Source: Oscillospiraceae bacterium
GTDB taxonomy: Bacteria; Bacillota; Clostridia; Oscillospirales; Oscillospiraceae
DNA length: 64,000 nucleotides
Reading direction: 5' to 3'
Assembly (NCBI GenBank): GCA_017435615.1
Contig: JAFSET010000016.1
Coordinates: 1 to 64,000 of the forward strand
Shown here: piece after piece, positions 1 to 7,006 of the stretch
Numbering within the stretch: the first letter of the stretch is position 1
How the letters are laid out: each line of letters opens with the position of its first letter
The notes under the pieces: model-generated
What the model saw: the letters and a program-made list of their open reading frames with translations, nothing else
Told to the model about the DNA's origin: nothing
Database searches by the model: none
Translations under genes and position numbers: made by a program

Positions 1-1
1 C

Positions 2-337
2 TTCTGCTTCGGCACCAACGACCTGACTCAGATGACCTTCGGCTTCTCCCGTGACGACGCAGGCAAGTTCCTGAACGCCTACTACGACGCCAAGATCTAC
101 GAAAACGATCCCTTTGCCAAGCTGGATCAGACCGGCGTTGGCATGCTGATGGAAATGGCCGTTTCCAAGGCCAAGGCCACCGGCAAGCAGCTGCACTACG
201 GCATCTGCGGCGAACACGGCGGCGACCCCGTATCTGTGGAATTCTGCCACAAGATCGGCCTGGACTACGTGTCCTGCAGCCCCTTCCGTGTGCCCATCGC
301 CCGCCTCGCTGCCGCCCAGGCTGCTATCAAGGGCTAA
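2..337 (+). CDS. ppdK: Pyruvate, phosphate dikinase, C-terminal fragment
   Basis: The reading frame is open from base 2 and ends at TAA 335-337, so only the last 111 codons are present. PPDK interconverts pyruvate, ATP and phosphate with PEP, AMP and diphosphate in the cytoplasm. The visible part is the end of the C-terminal PEP/pyruvate-binding TIM barrel: [19 protein letters not shown], then [10 protein letters not shown] with the conserved catalytic-site Cys (GICGEHG), then the closing [19 protein letters not shown]. These motifs are diagnostic for the family. The last codons (QAAIKG, stop) are repeated almost exactly at 1299-1331, after the HNH gene, suggesting that an element entered here. 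A strong terminator follows 13 bases after the stop. Confidence 0.95.
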   Translation, partial: FCFGTNDLTQMTFGFSRDDAGKFLNAYYDAKIYENDPFAKLDQTGVGMLMEMAVSKAKATGKQLHYGICGEHGGDPVSVEFCHKIGLDYVSCSPFRVPIARLAAAQAAIKG

Positions 338-350
338 TAATTCAAGCTAT

Positions 351-381
351 AAAAATGCTGACCGCAAGGTCAGCATTTTTT
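351..381 (+). terminator. Intrinsic terminator after ppdK
   Basis: A 13-bp perfect stem (351-363 with 368-380), GCAA tetraloop and run of Ts. It probably ends ppdK transcription. Confidence 0.85.
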
Positions 382-397
382 GTTTGAATAGCCCTTG

Positions 398-570
398 AGT
401 TATATTCGCCTATCGGCGAGTTATATTGGCTACGCCAGTGATATTTGCTTCGCAAGTGATATTGGGCTTCGCCCAGCTTTGGAGGCGAATATAATATAAC
501 TGAAGCCGTTAGGCTTCAATAACACTTTCGCTTTGCGAAAATATCACTCCGACACAGTCGGAATATCACT
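398..570. repeat. Mirror-symmetric array of small hairpins with a 9-base spacer
   Basis: Left half: the spacer AGTTATATT or AGTGATATT occurs at 398-406, 419-427, 437-445 and 455-463. Each is followed by a different short perfect hairpin (407-418, 428-436, 446-454, 464-474). Right half: the reverse-complement spacer occurs at 493-501 (AATATAACT), 518-526 (AATAACACT), 540-548 and 562-570 (AATATCACT), with hairpins at 501-518, 526-540 and 548-562 between them. The left and right spacers can therefore pair, giving a multi-armed fold as RNA or cruciform DNA. No coding frame fits. I do not recognise a named family. A related array with another spacer lies at 1383-1504. Confidence 0.8.
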
Positions 571-617
571 TTTCTACAATTTAGGAATCTAAGTAATTAG
601 ATTTACAAAGCCAAATT

Positions 618-650
618 ATCCGCCCGAAGAAATTCGGGCGGATTTTTCTT
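618..650 (+). terminator. Intrinsic terminator upstream of the HNH gene
   Basis: An 11-bp perfect stem (618-628 with 633-643), GAAA loop, then TTTTCTTT. It lies upstream of the HNH gene and after the hairpin array, so it may end a transcript that covers the array. Confidence 0.75.
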
Positions 651-715
651 TAATTCTTGGTTGATATATGATATAATGACTAAAAATTAAAAATGTGTAT
701 AGGAGAAACGGGATT

Positions 716-1279
716 TTGAAAGGCGAAGTTTTAAAAAGAGTTGCGATTAACCTATTGAGTCAAAACAAAAGCGAGGCAATAAAAATTATACAAAACGATT
801 ATCCCTTTGTTTATTTGCCGCGCGAGAAAAGAATGTATACCGATAAGCAAAAAATAAAGCAGTTCATCAAAGATGGGTTTATTGACAGATATTCGGGGCA
901 GCGCTTAGTAAACCCAGGATTGTTAAAAGTTATCTCGTATTATTTACCTGATGTTTTTCCGTATCATCCCCACTGGAAAATGGATGAATGCCATAATGCA
1001 TATTGGGAACTGATTCCAACTGTTGACCATATTCATCCTATTGCATTAGGTGGTACAGATAGTGAAGAAAACTATGCAACAACGTCAATGTTACATAACT
1101 CAATAAAAAACAACTGGACAATAGAACAATTACAATGGACACTCTATCCTGCAGGCGACTACACGGAATGGGATGGCCTTACGAATTTGTTTATAAAATT
1201 GGTAGAACAAGACAAAGAGTTACTGAAAGATGCTTACATAAAAAGATGGTATGCACTTTCAATAGCAAGCGATAAATAA
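716..1279 (+). CDS. Small HNH endonuclease-like protein
   Basis: About 187 aa. I chose TTG 716 because AGGAG (701-705) lies 10 bases upstream; GTG 695 is in frame but precedes that ribosome site. The C-terminal half contains PTVDHIHPIALGG, a DH dyad of an HNH/beta-beta-alpha-metal nuclease, followed by NYATTSMLHNSIKNNW, which supplies the later Asn/His positions. The N-terminal half holds charged, helix-rich sequence (KQKIKQFIKDGFIDRYSGQRL). No RuvC, recombinase or zinc-finger CxxC pair is visible, so it is not an IscB/Cas9 relative. A TATAAT box sits at 672-677. Base composition is more AT-rich than the flanking ppdK, in keeping with transfer. Its target is unknown; the duplicated ppdK end suggests a homing role. 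Confidence 0.75.
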   Translation: MKGEVLKRVAINLLSQNKSEAIKIIQNDYPFVYLPREKRMYTDKQKIKQFIKDGFIDRYSGQRLVNPGLLKVISYYLPDVFPYHPHWKMDECHNAYWELIPTVDHIHPIALGGTDSEENYATTSMLHNSIKNNWTIEQLQWTLYPAGDYTEWDGLTNLFIKLVEQDKELLKDAYIKRWYALSIASDK

Positions 1280-1298
1280 TAATTATTTCCCTCTTTTG

Positions 1299-1331
1299 CT
1301 GATAGCACCACAGGCTACTATCAAGGGCTAA
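1299..1331 (+). pseudogene. Displaced remnant of the ppdK 3' end
   Basis: Read in frame this gives LIAPQATIKG then TAA, matching the intact ppdK end ([10 protein letters not shown]) at seven of ten residues and the stop. It has no upstream coding sequence. The best reading is the original 3' end, separated from the gene when the HNH element came in. Confidence 0.65.
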
Positions 1332-1332
1332 T

Positions 1333-1380
1333 TGCTAACAAGAAAATGCCACTCGGGCGAGTGGCATTTTCTTGTTAGCA
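1333..1380 (+). terminator. 23-bp perfect palindrome, probably the old ppdK terminator
   Basis: Bases 1333-1355 pair perfectly with 1358-1380. It follows directly on the ppdK 3' remnant, which is what an ancestral terminator would do after insertion. The T-rich part lies inside the stem (ATTTTCTTG) rather than after it. Confidence 0.6.
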
Positions 1381-1382
1381 TC

Positions 1383-1504
1383 GATATAAATCCCTTGCGG
1401 AATTTTCGATATGCCACCTTGCGGCTCGATATGTGCTTCACACTCGATATGCGCTGTGGCGCAAGAGGGATTTATATCATATCGCAATGCAAAGCAACAT
1501 ATCG
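1383..1504. repeat. Second mirrored hairpin array, CGATATG spacer
   Basis: An outer stem (1383-1395 with 1466-1478, 13 bp perfect) encloses CGATATG at 1407-1413, 1427-1433 and 1445-1451, each followed by a short inverted repeat (for example GTGCTTCAC and GCGCTGTGGCGC). The reverse complement CATATCG follows at 1478-1484 and 1498-1504 with TGCAAAGCA between. The logic matches the array at 398-570 but the spacer differs. It is non-coding. Confidence 0.7.
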
Positions 1505-1545
1505 CAAAAAACACAGAGCCGTCCATTGTCTTCTTTGGAAGCCGC

Positions 1546-1573
1546 TTGCTTTTGTGTGGGGATATGCTATAAT
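1546..1573 (+). promoter_or_regulatory. Sigma-A promoter of the flavin-reductase gene
   Basis: TTGCTT (1546-1551), 16-base spacer, TATAAT (1568-1573). The start codon at 1609 is preceded by AAAGGGG. Confidence 0.7.
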
Positions 1574-1608
1574 GGAAACATTCAAAAATATAGAAAGGGG
1601 TAATTTCT

Positions 1609-2523
1609 ATGAGCAGTTTCGAAAACTTACGTATTGTTGATAATTTTTATCAGACATCTCTGTTTTTTCCTATGCCTACCGTTGTTATCAGTACGCTTTG
1701 TGAGGACGGCAGTACCACCCTGGGCCCGTATTCCCTTGTGCAGCCCTACTATGTGGCAGGTAAAGACTACTATGCTATGCTGCTGAGCTGCCGCAACAGT
1801 TCCAACACTGCCCAGAATATCCTGCGCAACGGAAAGTGTGCCATCAATTTTGTGGATGACAGGCCCAAAACATTTGCTGAGTGTGTCAAGCTCTCCTGGC
1901 CCGGCGACAAGCCCGAGGACAAGATGCCGGGTTGCAAATTTGAACTTGAAAAAGGACAGGCAGAGGGCGAGCGCCCTATGGTGCTGACCGACGCGATTCA
2001 GGTTATTGAATGTACATGGGTTCGGGAACTGGACGGCGCTGAGAACGACAAGGCAGGCATCACCACCGGCTATGAGCCGCCCTACCACGATTTTAACGGC
2101 ATTACCAGCAAATTCGGTGCACACTTTATTTTGAAGATCGACAAGATTTTGATGAAGAAAAAGTATTCCGATGCCATTATTAACGGCGTTCGCGCCAAAG
2201 ATTTCCCAAACTTGCCTGTTGATTATGGCTACCGGGACAGTAAAAACTTCTGGTTCCACCGCAAAACCCGGATGCGTGCAGAGCTGCTGCCTATGCGCAA
2301 GCAAAGCCTGGATTCTGTTCGTTATGCCGCTGATCGGGCAGATGACAAGGTCAAATTCACCGACGATGCGCTGGAAATGATTCTCAATGTACCTCGGGTA
2401 TTCCTGCCGCTGGTGCTGAAAGGCTGCGTGGAGTGGGCAAGAGAAAATAGTTGTGAATTGATTACCGCTAAGGAAATGCAGATTATTAATGACAAGCGGG
2501 CAAAAGAAAAAAACAAGAAATAA
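1609..2523 (+). CDS. Flavin reductase-like (FMN-binding split-barrel) protein
   Basis: 304 aa, with an AAAGGGG ribosome site before ATG 1609. The N-terminal 200 residues follow the flavin reductase-like domain: FPMPTVVISTLCEDGSTTLGPYS is the strand pair that binds FMN, followed by LLSCRNSSNTAQNILRNG and KCAINFVDD, positions that carry the conserved flavin-contact and dimer residues. Family members reduce or bind FMN in the cytoplasm. About 100 extra C-terminal residues (LPVDYGYRDSKNFWFHRK onwards, Lys-rich tail) are longer than a minimal flavin reductase. The gene is monocistronic, with its own promoter and a terminator at 2563. The substrate cannot be told from sequence. Confidence 0.8.
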   Translation: MSSFENLRIVDNFYQTSLFFPMPTVVISTLCEDGSTTLGPYSLVQPYYVAGKDYYAMLLSCRNSSNTAQNILRNGKCAINFVDDRPKTFAECVKLSWPGDKPEDKMPGCKFELEKGQAEGERPMVLTDAIQVIECTWVRELDGAENDKAGITTGYEPPYHDFNGITSKFGAHFILKIDKILMKKKYSDAIINGVRAKDFPNLPVDYGYRDSKNFWFHRKTRMRAELLPMRKQSLDSVRYAADRADDKVKFTDDALEMILNVPRVFLPLVLKGCVEWARENSCELITAKEMQIINDKRAKEKNKK

Positions 2524-2562
2524 TTCCCCCTTTTGCAATCCGCAACACAGGCCTTTGATCAT

Positions 2563-2598
2563 AGCCACCGGCACACACACGGCCGGTGGCTTTCTTTT
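2563..2598 (+). terminator. Intrinsic terminator
   Basis: A 10-bp perfect stem (2563-2572 with 2582-2591) followed by TTCTTTTT, 40 bases after the flavin-reductase stop. Confidence 0.8.
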
Positions 2599-2665
2599 TA
2601 CATGAAGACTAACTATTCAATCCCCGGCAGGATTTTTCATATGTTGCCCAAAGGGGGTATGGGTG

Positions 2666-2694
2666 TTGAAATACGGTTATAAAAATGATACAAT
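2666..2694 (+). promoter_or_regulatory. Promoter of the acyltransferase gene
   Basis: TTGAAA (2666-2671), 17-base spacer, TACAAT (2689-2694). The -10 box overlaps an upstream in-frame ATG at 2685, which argues that translation starts at 2721. Confidence 0.65.
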
Positions 2695-2720
2695 CAAACA
2701 AAACTGGAAGCGTGGGATTT

Positions 2721-3734
2721 ATGAAACGAATAGAATGGATCGATTCACTGAAAGGGTTTGGTATTTTTTGTGTTACGCTTGGCCATCTTGCTTGCAATTA
2801 TTTCATAGAAACGCATATATACTCTTTTCATATGTTTTTGTTCTTTTTCCTGTCCGGCTTTTTGCATAACCATTCTCAAGGGAATGTCAAAAAGTTTATT
2901 GCGAAAAAAACGAAAACAATATTGGTTCCGTTTTTATTATGGAATTTACTTTCTTGCCTTGTTGGATTGCTGTTAGGCAAGTCTGTTTATGAGTCTGTAC
3001 GTTTATTTTTTGTGCTTGATGGCGTAATGTGCTGGAATGGACCTATATGGTTTTTGCTGCAGTTATATATTGTAACGATCATATACTTTTTTGTGGAAAA
3101 GTATATCCCCTACGGCAAGTATTTATCCATACCGATCTTATTTGTCCTATGGATTTTTATATCAGAGAATAACATCTTTTTGAAGCTCAATATCCTGCCT
3201 GTTTGCTTGCTGTTTTATATCTTGGGTAATCTTTTCAGGCAAAGTTACAGTAGGTTTAGCAAAGCATTTGATCGCAAACACAAACCCCTCTTTCTCGCCG
3301 CGCTTTTGCTTATCTGCGGTAATATATTATTCGGAATTGTGTTGAATAAGCGAATTACATTCACAGGCGCGGATTTCGGTAATGTATTTTATTGCTGTTT
3401 AGCCGCCATTTCAGGTATCCTATTTTACCTTATCCTGTTTCAAAAAGTACCTTTTTTGAGAACGAACAGAATATTCATGTATCTGGGGAAAAACTCTTTA
3501 ATTATCATGGCAACGCAATATTGGTTCTTTACATTATATGACGCAATATCAGAACGGTTATTTGACTTTAGCCTATGGGCGTACAGAAATACATTTAAGG
3601 CATTGATCGTTTGTATTGTGACGATCCTATTCATCTGTGCCATAATAGAATTTTTGAGAAAAATCAGTGTTGGTAATGGCCGTTTGAGGAAAATATGTGC
3701 TTGGTTTGGAATCAATCTGTCAAACCAAGCGTAG
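2721..3734 (+). CDS. Acyltransferase-3 family membrane protein
   Basis: 337 aa from ATG 2721; the in-frame ATG at 2685 lies inside the promoter, so it was rejected. The start MKRIEWIDSLKGFGIFCVTLGH fits the Acyl_transf_3 pattern (R-x-x-x-x-D-x-x-K/R-G, then a conserved His in the first membrane segment), followed by FHMFLFFFLSGF. About ten hydrophobic segments are spread along the protein. Members O-acylate sugars or other cell-envelope molecules at the membrane. The target is not visible. It probably forms a pair with the next gene, whose start lies 38 bases after its stop. Codon use is AT-rich compared with the glycan locus. Confidence 0.82.
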   Translation: MKRIEWIDSLKGFGIFCVTLGHLACNYFIETHIYSFHMFLFFFLSGFLHNHSQGNVKKFIAKKTKTILVPFLLWNLLSCLVGLLLGKSVYESVRLFFVLDGVMCWNGPIWFLLQLYIVTIIYFFVEKYIPYGKYLSIPILFVLWIFISENNIFLKLNILPVCLLFYILGNLFRQSYSRFSKAFDRKHKPLFLAALLLICGNILFGIVLNKRITFTGADFGNVFYCCLAAISGILFYLILFQKVPFLRTNRIFMYLGKNSLIIMATQYWFFTLYDAISERLFDFSLWAYRNTFKALIVCIVTILFICAIIEFLRKISVGNGRLRKICAWFGINLSNQA

Positions 3735-3772
3735 TATCATTGTGTTATCATTTTACAGCGTATGGTGGTTTT

Positions 3773-4468
3773 ATGAAAAAGCTTTTCGAAAAACACGAAA
3801 CATTATTTTGCATGCTGCTGATCACTGTGTACATAGTCGTCAATTCCGTCTGTGTTCAGAATTTCGGTTTCACCGGCAGCGTCAGCTTTTTGGTGAATAC
3901 ATTGCTGTCTTTGGGTTTGATCGGACTGGTGCTGCTGCTGAAAAAATCCGCCTATTATGGCTTTGTAAAGGTCCGGAATTTGAAACAGTACTTGTATTTT
4001 GTTCCGCTTGCTTTGATGGTGACGGTGAATTTGTGGGGCGGTATTGACACCGATCATTCGGCAGAGGAAATCCTGTTTCATATTCTGACGATGCTCAATA
4101 TCGGCTTTATTGAAGAGCTGATTTTCCGGGGCTTTTTATTTAAAATGATGGCAAAAAGTAATCTAAAAAGTGCCATGATCGTAAGTGCTGTTACCTTTGG
4201 CATTGGCCATATTGTCAATCTGTTAAATGGCGCGGAGCTGCTTCCGACCCTTATGCAGATCTGCTATGCCACCGCAACGGGATATTTATTTGTGCTCCTT
4301 TTCCACAAAAGCAAATCCCTGATCCCCTGTATCATAACCCATTGCCTGGTCAATGCCCTTTCCATATTCAGCGTGGAAAATATGGTGTCTGTATATATTG
4401 CGCCTGTATTTTTGACGGTCCTTCCCCTTGCCTATGCGGTCTATATCCATAAACAAATCAAACAATAG
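3773..4468 (+). CDS. CPBP-family intramembrane metalloprotease
   Basis: 231 aa from ATG 3773 (GGTGG upstream); an in-frame ATG at 3695 overlaps the previous gene and reads as non-conserved sequence. IEELIFRGFLF carries the EExxxR motif of the CPBP (CAAX protease/bacteriocin-processing, Abi) family, and FGIGHIVNLLNG and HCLVNALSIFS carry the second and third conserved His motifs. Six to eight membrane segments are apparent. Members cleave or process membrane-associated peptides or prenylated substrates. No bacteriocin gene is next to it. It ends just before a strong shared terminator. Confidence 0.85.
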   Translation: MKKLFEKHETLFCMLLITVYIVVNSVCVQNFGFTGSVSFLVNTLLSLGLIGLVLLLKKSAYYGFVKVRNLKQYLYFVPLALMVTVNLWGGIDTDHSAEEILFHILTMLNIGFIEELIFRGFLFKMMAKSNLKSAMIVSAVTFGIGHIVNLLNGAELLPTLMQICYATATGYLFVLLFHKSKSLIPCIITHCLVNALSIFSVENMVSVYIAPVFLTVLPLAYAVYIHKQIKQ

Positions 4469-4480
4469 CCTAAAAGACGA

Positions 4481-4518
4481 AAGACAGGGAACGGTTCACA
4501 CAAACCGTTCCCTGTCTT
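4481..4518. terminator. Bidirectional terminator between convergent genes
   Basis: A 16-bp perfect stem (4481-4496 with 4503-4518). It serves the CPBP gene on + and the HTH gene on -; the HTH stop codon lies in its right edge. Confidence 0.75.
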
Positions 4519-4729
4519 ACTGCGCCTCCGGAACATATTCCGCAATATCCTCCAGGGAGCAATCCAAGAAAGCACACAGCTTATTCAAGGTTTTGGTTTC
4601 CATATTGTCATTGGCCTTCAAGCGGCGGACGGTCTTGCTGTCGATACCGCACTGCTCCCGGAGCTGATAGGTAGAAACCTTCTTGCTCTCCATGGTTTTC
4701 CAAAGCTTATCAAATTTGATCATTGCCAT
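4517..4729 (-). CDS. Small Cro/CI-type HTH regulator
   Basis: 70 aa. The whole protein is one HTH_XRE domain: STYQLREQCGIDSKTVRRLKAN is the helix-turn-helix and LNKLCAFLDCSLEDIAEYV is the family's typical C-terminal helix pattern. AGGGGG lies only 2 bases from ATG 4729, so translation may instead begin at the second ATG, 4723, with 8-base spacing. It is divergent from the 75-aa gene at 4820; a perfect palindrome and a consensus promoter lie between them, so it probably represses itself or its neighbour. It has no sensor domain. Confidence 0.85.
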   Translation of the reverse strand: MAMIKFDKLWKTMESKKVSTYQLREQCGIDSKTVRRLKANDNMETKTLNKLCAFLDCSLEDIAEYVPEAQ

Positions 4730-4740
4730 AACCCCCTTGC

Positions 4741-4769
4741 TTGACAGAAATTATTATGGGGGTTATAAT
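4741..4769 (+). promoter_or_regulatory. Consensus sigma-A promoter
   Basis: TTGACA (4741-4746), 17-base spacer, TATAAT (4764-4769): both boxes match the consensus exactly. It points towards the 75-aa gene at 4820. Confidence 0.8.
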
Positions 4770-4781
4770 CTTTTTTATTAA

Positions 4782-4796
4782 GGGGATATAATCCCC
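4782..4796. promoter_or_regulatory. Candidate operator palindrome
   Basis: GGGGATATAATCCCC, a perfect 15-base palindrome just downstream of the promoter. A related half-site, GGGGTTATAATC, overlaps the -10 box at 4759-4770. It is a good candidate site for the divergent HTH protein. Confidence 0.55.
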
Positions 4797-4819
4797 ATAC
4801 GAAGAAAGAGGGCAGCAAT

Positions 4820-5047
4820 ATGGATCATTCTGTGCAAGGGCATATACAGCGATTAAGTTCAGAGGAATTGGAGACTTTTTTACAGCGGTGTATGCTGTTG
4901 AAAGAATGGGACAACTACTGCCACATCGTACCACAAATCCTTGAAACCCTGGAATTACGCAACCATTCTGTTCCCCAAACAATCCTGAAATCATGGGAAA
5001 CACACCTGAACGAAAAAAATGCAGCTTCTGTTTCTGAGGTTACATAG
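4820..5047 (+). CDS. Small protein of unknown function
   Basis: 75 aa, MDHSVQGHIQRLSSEELE onward, mostly amphipathic helix (ETFLQRCMLLKEWDNYC, VPQILETLELR) and without signal peptide or membrane segment. GAGGG lies about 8 bases before ATG 4820, and a consensus promoter with operator lies upstream. The divergent HTH gene suggests control by that protein. I do not recognise the family. Toxin-antitoxin pairing is possible from the layout but unsupported by any motif. Confidence 0.55.
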   Translation: MDHSVQGHIQRLSSEELETFLQRCMLLKEWDNYCHIVPQILETLELRNHSVPQTILKSWETHLNEKNAASVSEVT

Positions 5048-5103
5048 TACACATTGCAGCGCAAGTGATGCATTGCCCTTAGTGCGTGAATTTGCCGCAG
5101 GAT

Positions 5104-5121
5104 CACTGCGCCTCCGGAACA
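5104..5121. repeat. Copy of the 3' end of the HTH gene
   Basis: The 17 bases at 5105-5121 are identical to 4519-4535, the last codons (VPEAQ, stop) of the small HTH gene on the minus strand. Read on -, this copy ends IVPEAQ and stop, after unrelated codons. The 270-base stretch 5048-5317 holds nothing else I can support. Confidence 0.4.
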
Positions 5122-5317
5122 ATATTGACAGGCACGCCACCGGCACAGCAATTCAAAATTCAGGCCGTTTCCTTTCTGTATTGATTTTTTATCACAAAAC
5201 CCATATAATTTGAGTTGAGCAACCGGTGATGAAAACAATGGGCTGCTTCTAAAAAAAGATAACCGCATTTGGAGTTAATTCTCCTTGTGACAGATCACAC
5301 GCTAAGAAGGTGACGGT

Positions 5318-6448
5318 ATGAACGTATTGATCGCAATTGATTCCTTCAAGGGCAGCTTGTCCTCTTTACAGGCTGGCAACGCCGTAAAGGATGCTGTTTT
5401 ACGATTGGATAACCACGGGGACGTGGTGGTCAGGCCCCTGGCGGACGGCGGTGAAGGCACTGTGGAGGCCCTGGCGGAAGGCTGCGCCTCTGAGATGATC
5501 GAATTAACGGTGACCGGCCCTGTGTGCAAACCGGTGGCTGCCAAATACTGCATTTTGAAGGACACCCATACCGCCGTGATCGAAATGGCCTCTGCCGCGG
5601 GGCTTCCCCTGATTTCCCCGGAGGAACGCAATCCCCTGGAAACCACCACCTTCGGTGTCGGCGAGCTGATCAAAGACGCAATGGGCAGAGGCTGCCGCAG
5701 ATTTATTGTGGGCATTGGCGGAAGTGCCACCAATGACGGCGGAACGGGGATGCTCCGGGCCTTAGGCTACGATTTTTTGGATCGCAACAACGACCCCATT
5801 GCTTTGGGTGCCAAAGGTCTTCAAGCTCTGCACTGCATCAAAACAGACCGGGTTTTACCGGAGCTGCAGGACTGTCAGTTCCAAATTGCCTGTGATGTCA
5901 CCAATCCGCTCTGCGGTGAAAAGGGCTGCAGCGCGGTGTTTGGTCCCCAAAAGGGCGCAACCCCCGCAATGATCCGGGATATGGACACCTGGCTGAAAAG
6001 CTACGCAGAGCTTGCCAAAACCGTTTCAGACAAAGCCGACAAGGACTACCCGGGGACCGGTGCTGCAGGCGGCCTGGGATTTGCTTTTTTATCCTTCACC
6101 AATGCCGCCTTAAGATCCGGAGTTGAGATCATATTGGATGAGCTCAATATGGAAGAAGACATCCGAAACGCCCACATCGTTGTCACAGGCGAAGGACGGC
6201 TGGATTCCCAAAGCGTTATGGGGAAAGCCCCCATTGGGGTGGCAAAGCTGGCGAAAAAATACGGCAAACGGGTGATCGCTTTTTCCGGCTGCGTAACCGA
6301 TGACGCCGAGATCTGCAACGACCACGGCATTGATGCCTATTTCCCCATCTTAAGAGGCATCACCACCCTGGAAGCTGCTCTGGACCCCACAAACGCCTGG
6401 CAAAATCTCTCCGCCACGGCCTATCAGGTCTTCAGGCTGTTGCTTTAA
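5318..6448 (+). CDS. Glycerate kinase (type 1, GarK/GlxK family)
   Basis: 376 aa, the usual length for the family. It phosphorylates D-glycerate, most often to 2-phosphoglycerate in this family, feeding glycolysis. Motifs seen: IAIDSFKGSLSSLQAGNA at the start, RPLADGGEGTVEAL, IGGSATNDGGTGMLRALGY, GAAGGLGFA and the late VVTGEGRLDSQSVMGKAP, all diagnostic of the glycerate kinase I fold. AGAAGGTG lies before ATG 5318. It stands alone on the + strand; no glyoxylate or tartronate gene is next to it. Confidence 0.93.
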   Translation: MNVLIAIDSFKGSLSSLQAGNAVKDAVLRLDNHGDVVVRPLADGGEGTVEALAEGCASEMIELTVTGPVCKPVAAKYCILKDTHTAVIEMASAAGLPLISPEERNPLETTTFGVGELIKDAMGRGCRRFIVGIGGSATNDGGTGMLRALGYDFLDRNNDPIALGAKGLQALHCIKTDRVLPELQDCQFQIACDVTNPLCGEKGCSAVFGPQKGATPAMIRDMDTWLKSYAELAKTVSDKADKDYPGTGAAGGLGFAFLSFTNAALRSGVEIILDELNMEEDIRNAHIVVTGEGRLDSQSVMGKAPIGVAKLAKKYGKRVIAFSGCVTDDAEICNDHGIDAYFPILRGITTLEAALDPTNAWQNLSATAYQVFRLLL

Positions 6449-6514
6449 AACACAGGAATAATACAGACTTTGTAACGAAACCTCCTTTTCACGATCTTAT
6501 GAATAGGAGGTGCG

Positions 6515-6949
6515 ATGACTATGAAACGAATCATTGCTTTTATTTTAATTGCTGCCATGGTTATGATACTGGCAGGTTGCTCGGCAGAAACATACAAAAG
6601 GGGGATTTTTAATCTCGTTGAAAAAAACTACGATACTATTGTAACAGCCTGTGAACAAAAAGATAGAGAGGCACTTCTTGCAATCGACGGCATTACGGAG
6701 GTCAAGATCGTTGCCGGATACGTTTTGGTTTACTGCACAGGTACAGGTATCGTAACCTCTTCCCAGGATTATGGGTTCTATTACTCTCAGAAAAACACGC
6801 CCGTTACGGTTGACTGTAATTTGGATATCGAGTGTTATGCCGCAAATCTGTCACCGGAGGGAAAGGGATATCAATGTACCGCACACCACAATTATTTTTA
6901 CACCGAACACATAAAAGGGAATATCTATTTTTACAGTAATGCGTACTAA
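6515..6949 (+). CDS. Small lipoprotein of unknown function
   Basis: 144 aa. AGGAGGTG lies just upstream; ATG 6515 and ATG 6521 are both possible. A signal peptide with lipobox LAGC (MVMILAGCSAE) predicts a lipid-modified exported protein. The mature part is about 120 aa with many Tyr and Cys residues (YKRGIFNLVEKNYDTIVTAC; ECYAANLS; YQCTAHHNYFY). I do not recognise the fold. It is followed by an inverted-repeat element rather than by another gene. Confidence 0.75.
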   Translation: MTMKRIIAFILIAAMVMILAGCSAETYKRGIFNLVEKNYDTIVTACEQKDREALLAIDGITEVKIVAGYVLVYCTGTGIVTSSQDYGFYYSQKNTPVTVDCNLDIECYAANLSPEGKGYQCTAHHNYFYTEHIKGNIYFYSNAY

Positions 6950-7006
6950 TGTTCTCTTTTCGTCCACTGCTACGCAGGCTGCGATCTATTTGCGTTACAG
7001 AGCGAA

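Larger units (their letters stand above)
317..1332 (+). mobile_element. Putative HNH-encoding element inserted at the ppdK 3' end
   Basis: The 22 bases at 317-338 recur at 1311-1332 with one mismatch. Both copies end in the same last codons and stop of ppdK. Between them lie a terminator, the mirrored hairpin array, a second terminator and an HNH nuclease gene. The layout is that of an element which enters a gene's 3' end and restores the reading frame, as many site-specific elements do at tRNA genes. No integrase is present, so the HNH protein would have to provide targeting. The boundaries are inferred from the repeat only. Confidence 0.5.

Noticed and set aside
398..570. CRISPR array
   Set aside because: The recurring unit is only 9 bases, it switches to its reverse complement halfway, and the parts between are self-complementary rather than unique spacers. 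No cas gene is near.
716..1279. IscB/OMEGA or Cas9-like nuclease with guide RNA
   Set aside because: The protein is too small and has no RuvC, bridge helix or PLMP motif; only an HNH fold is visible. A link to the adjacent structured array remains possible but not as IscB.
1627..2580. 317-aa minus-strand frame
   Set aside because: Antisense to the flavin-reductase-like gene; it has no ribosome site or motif.
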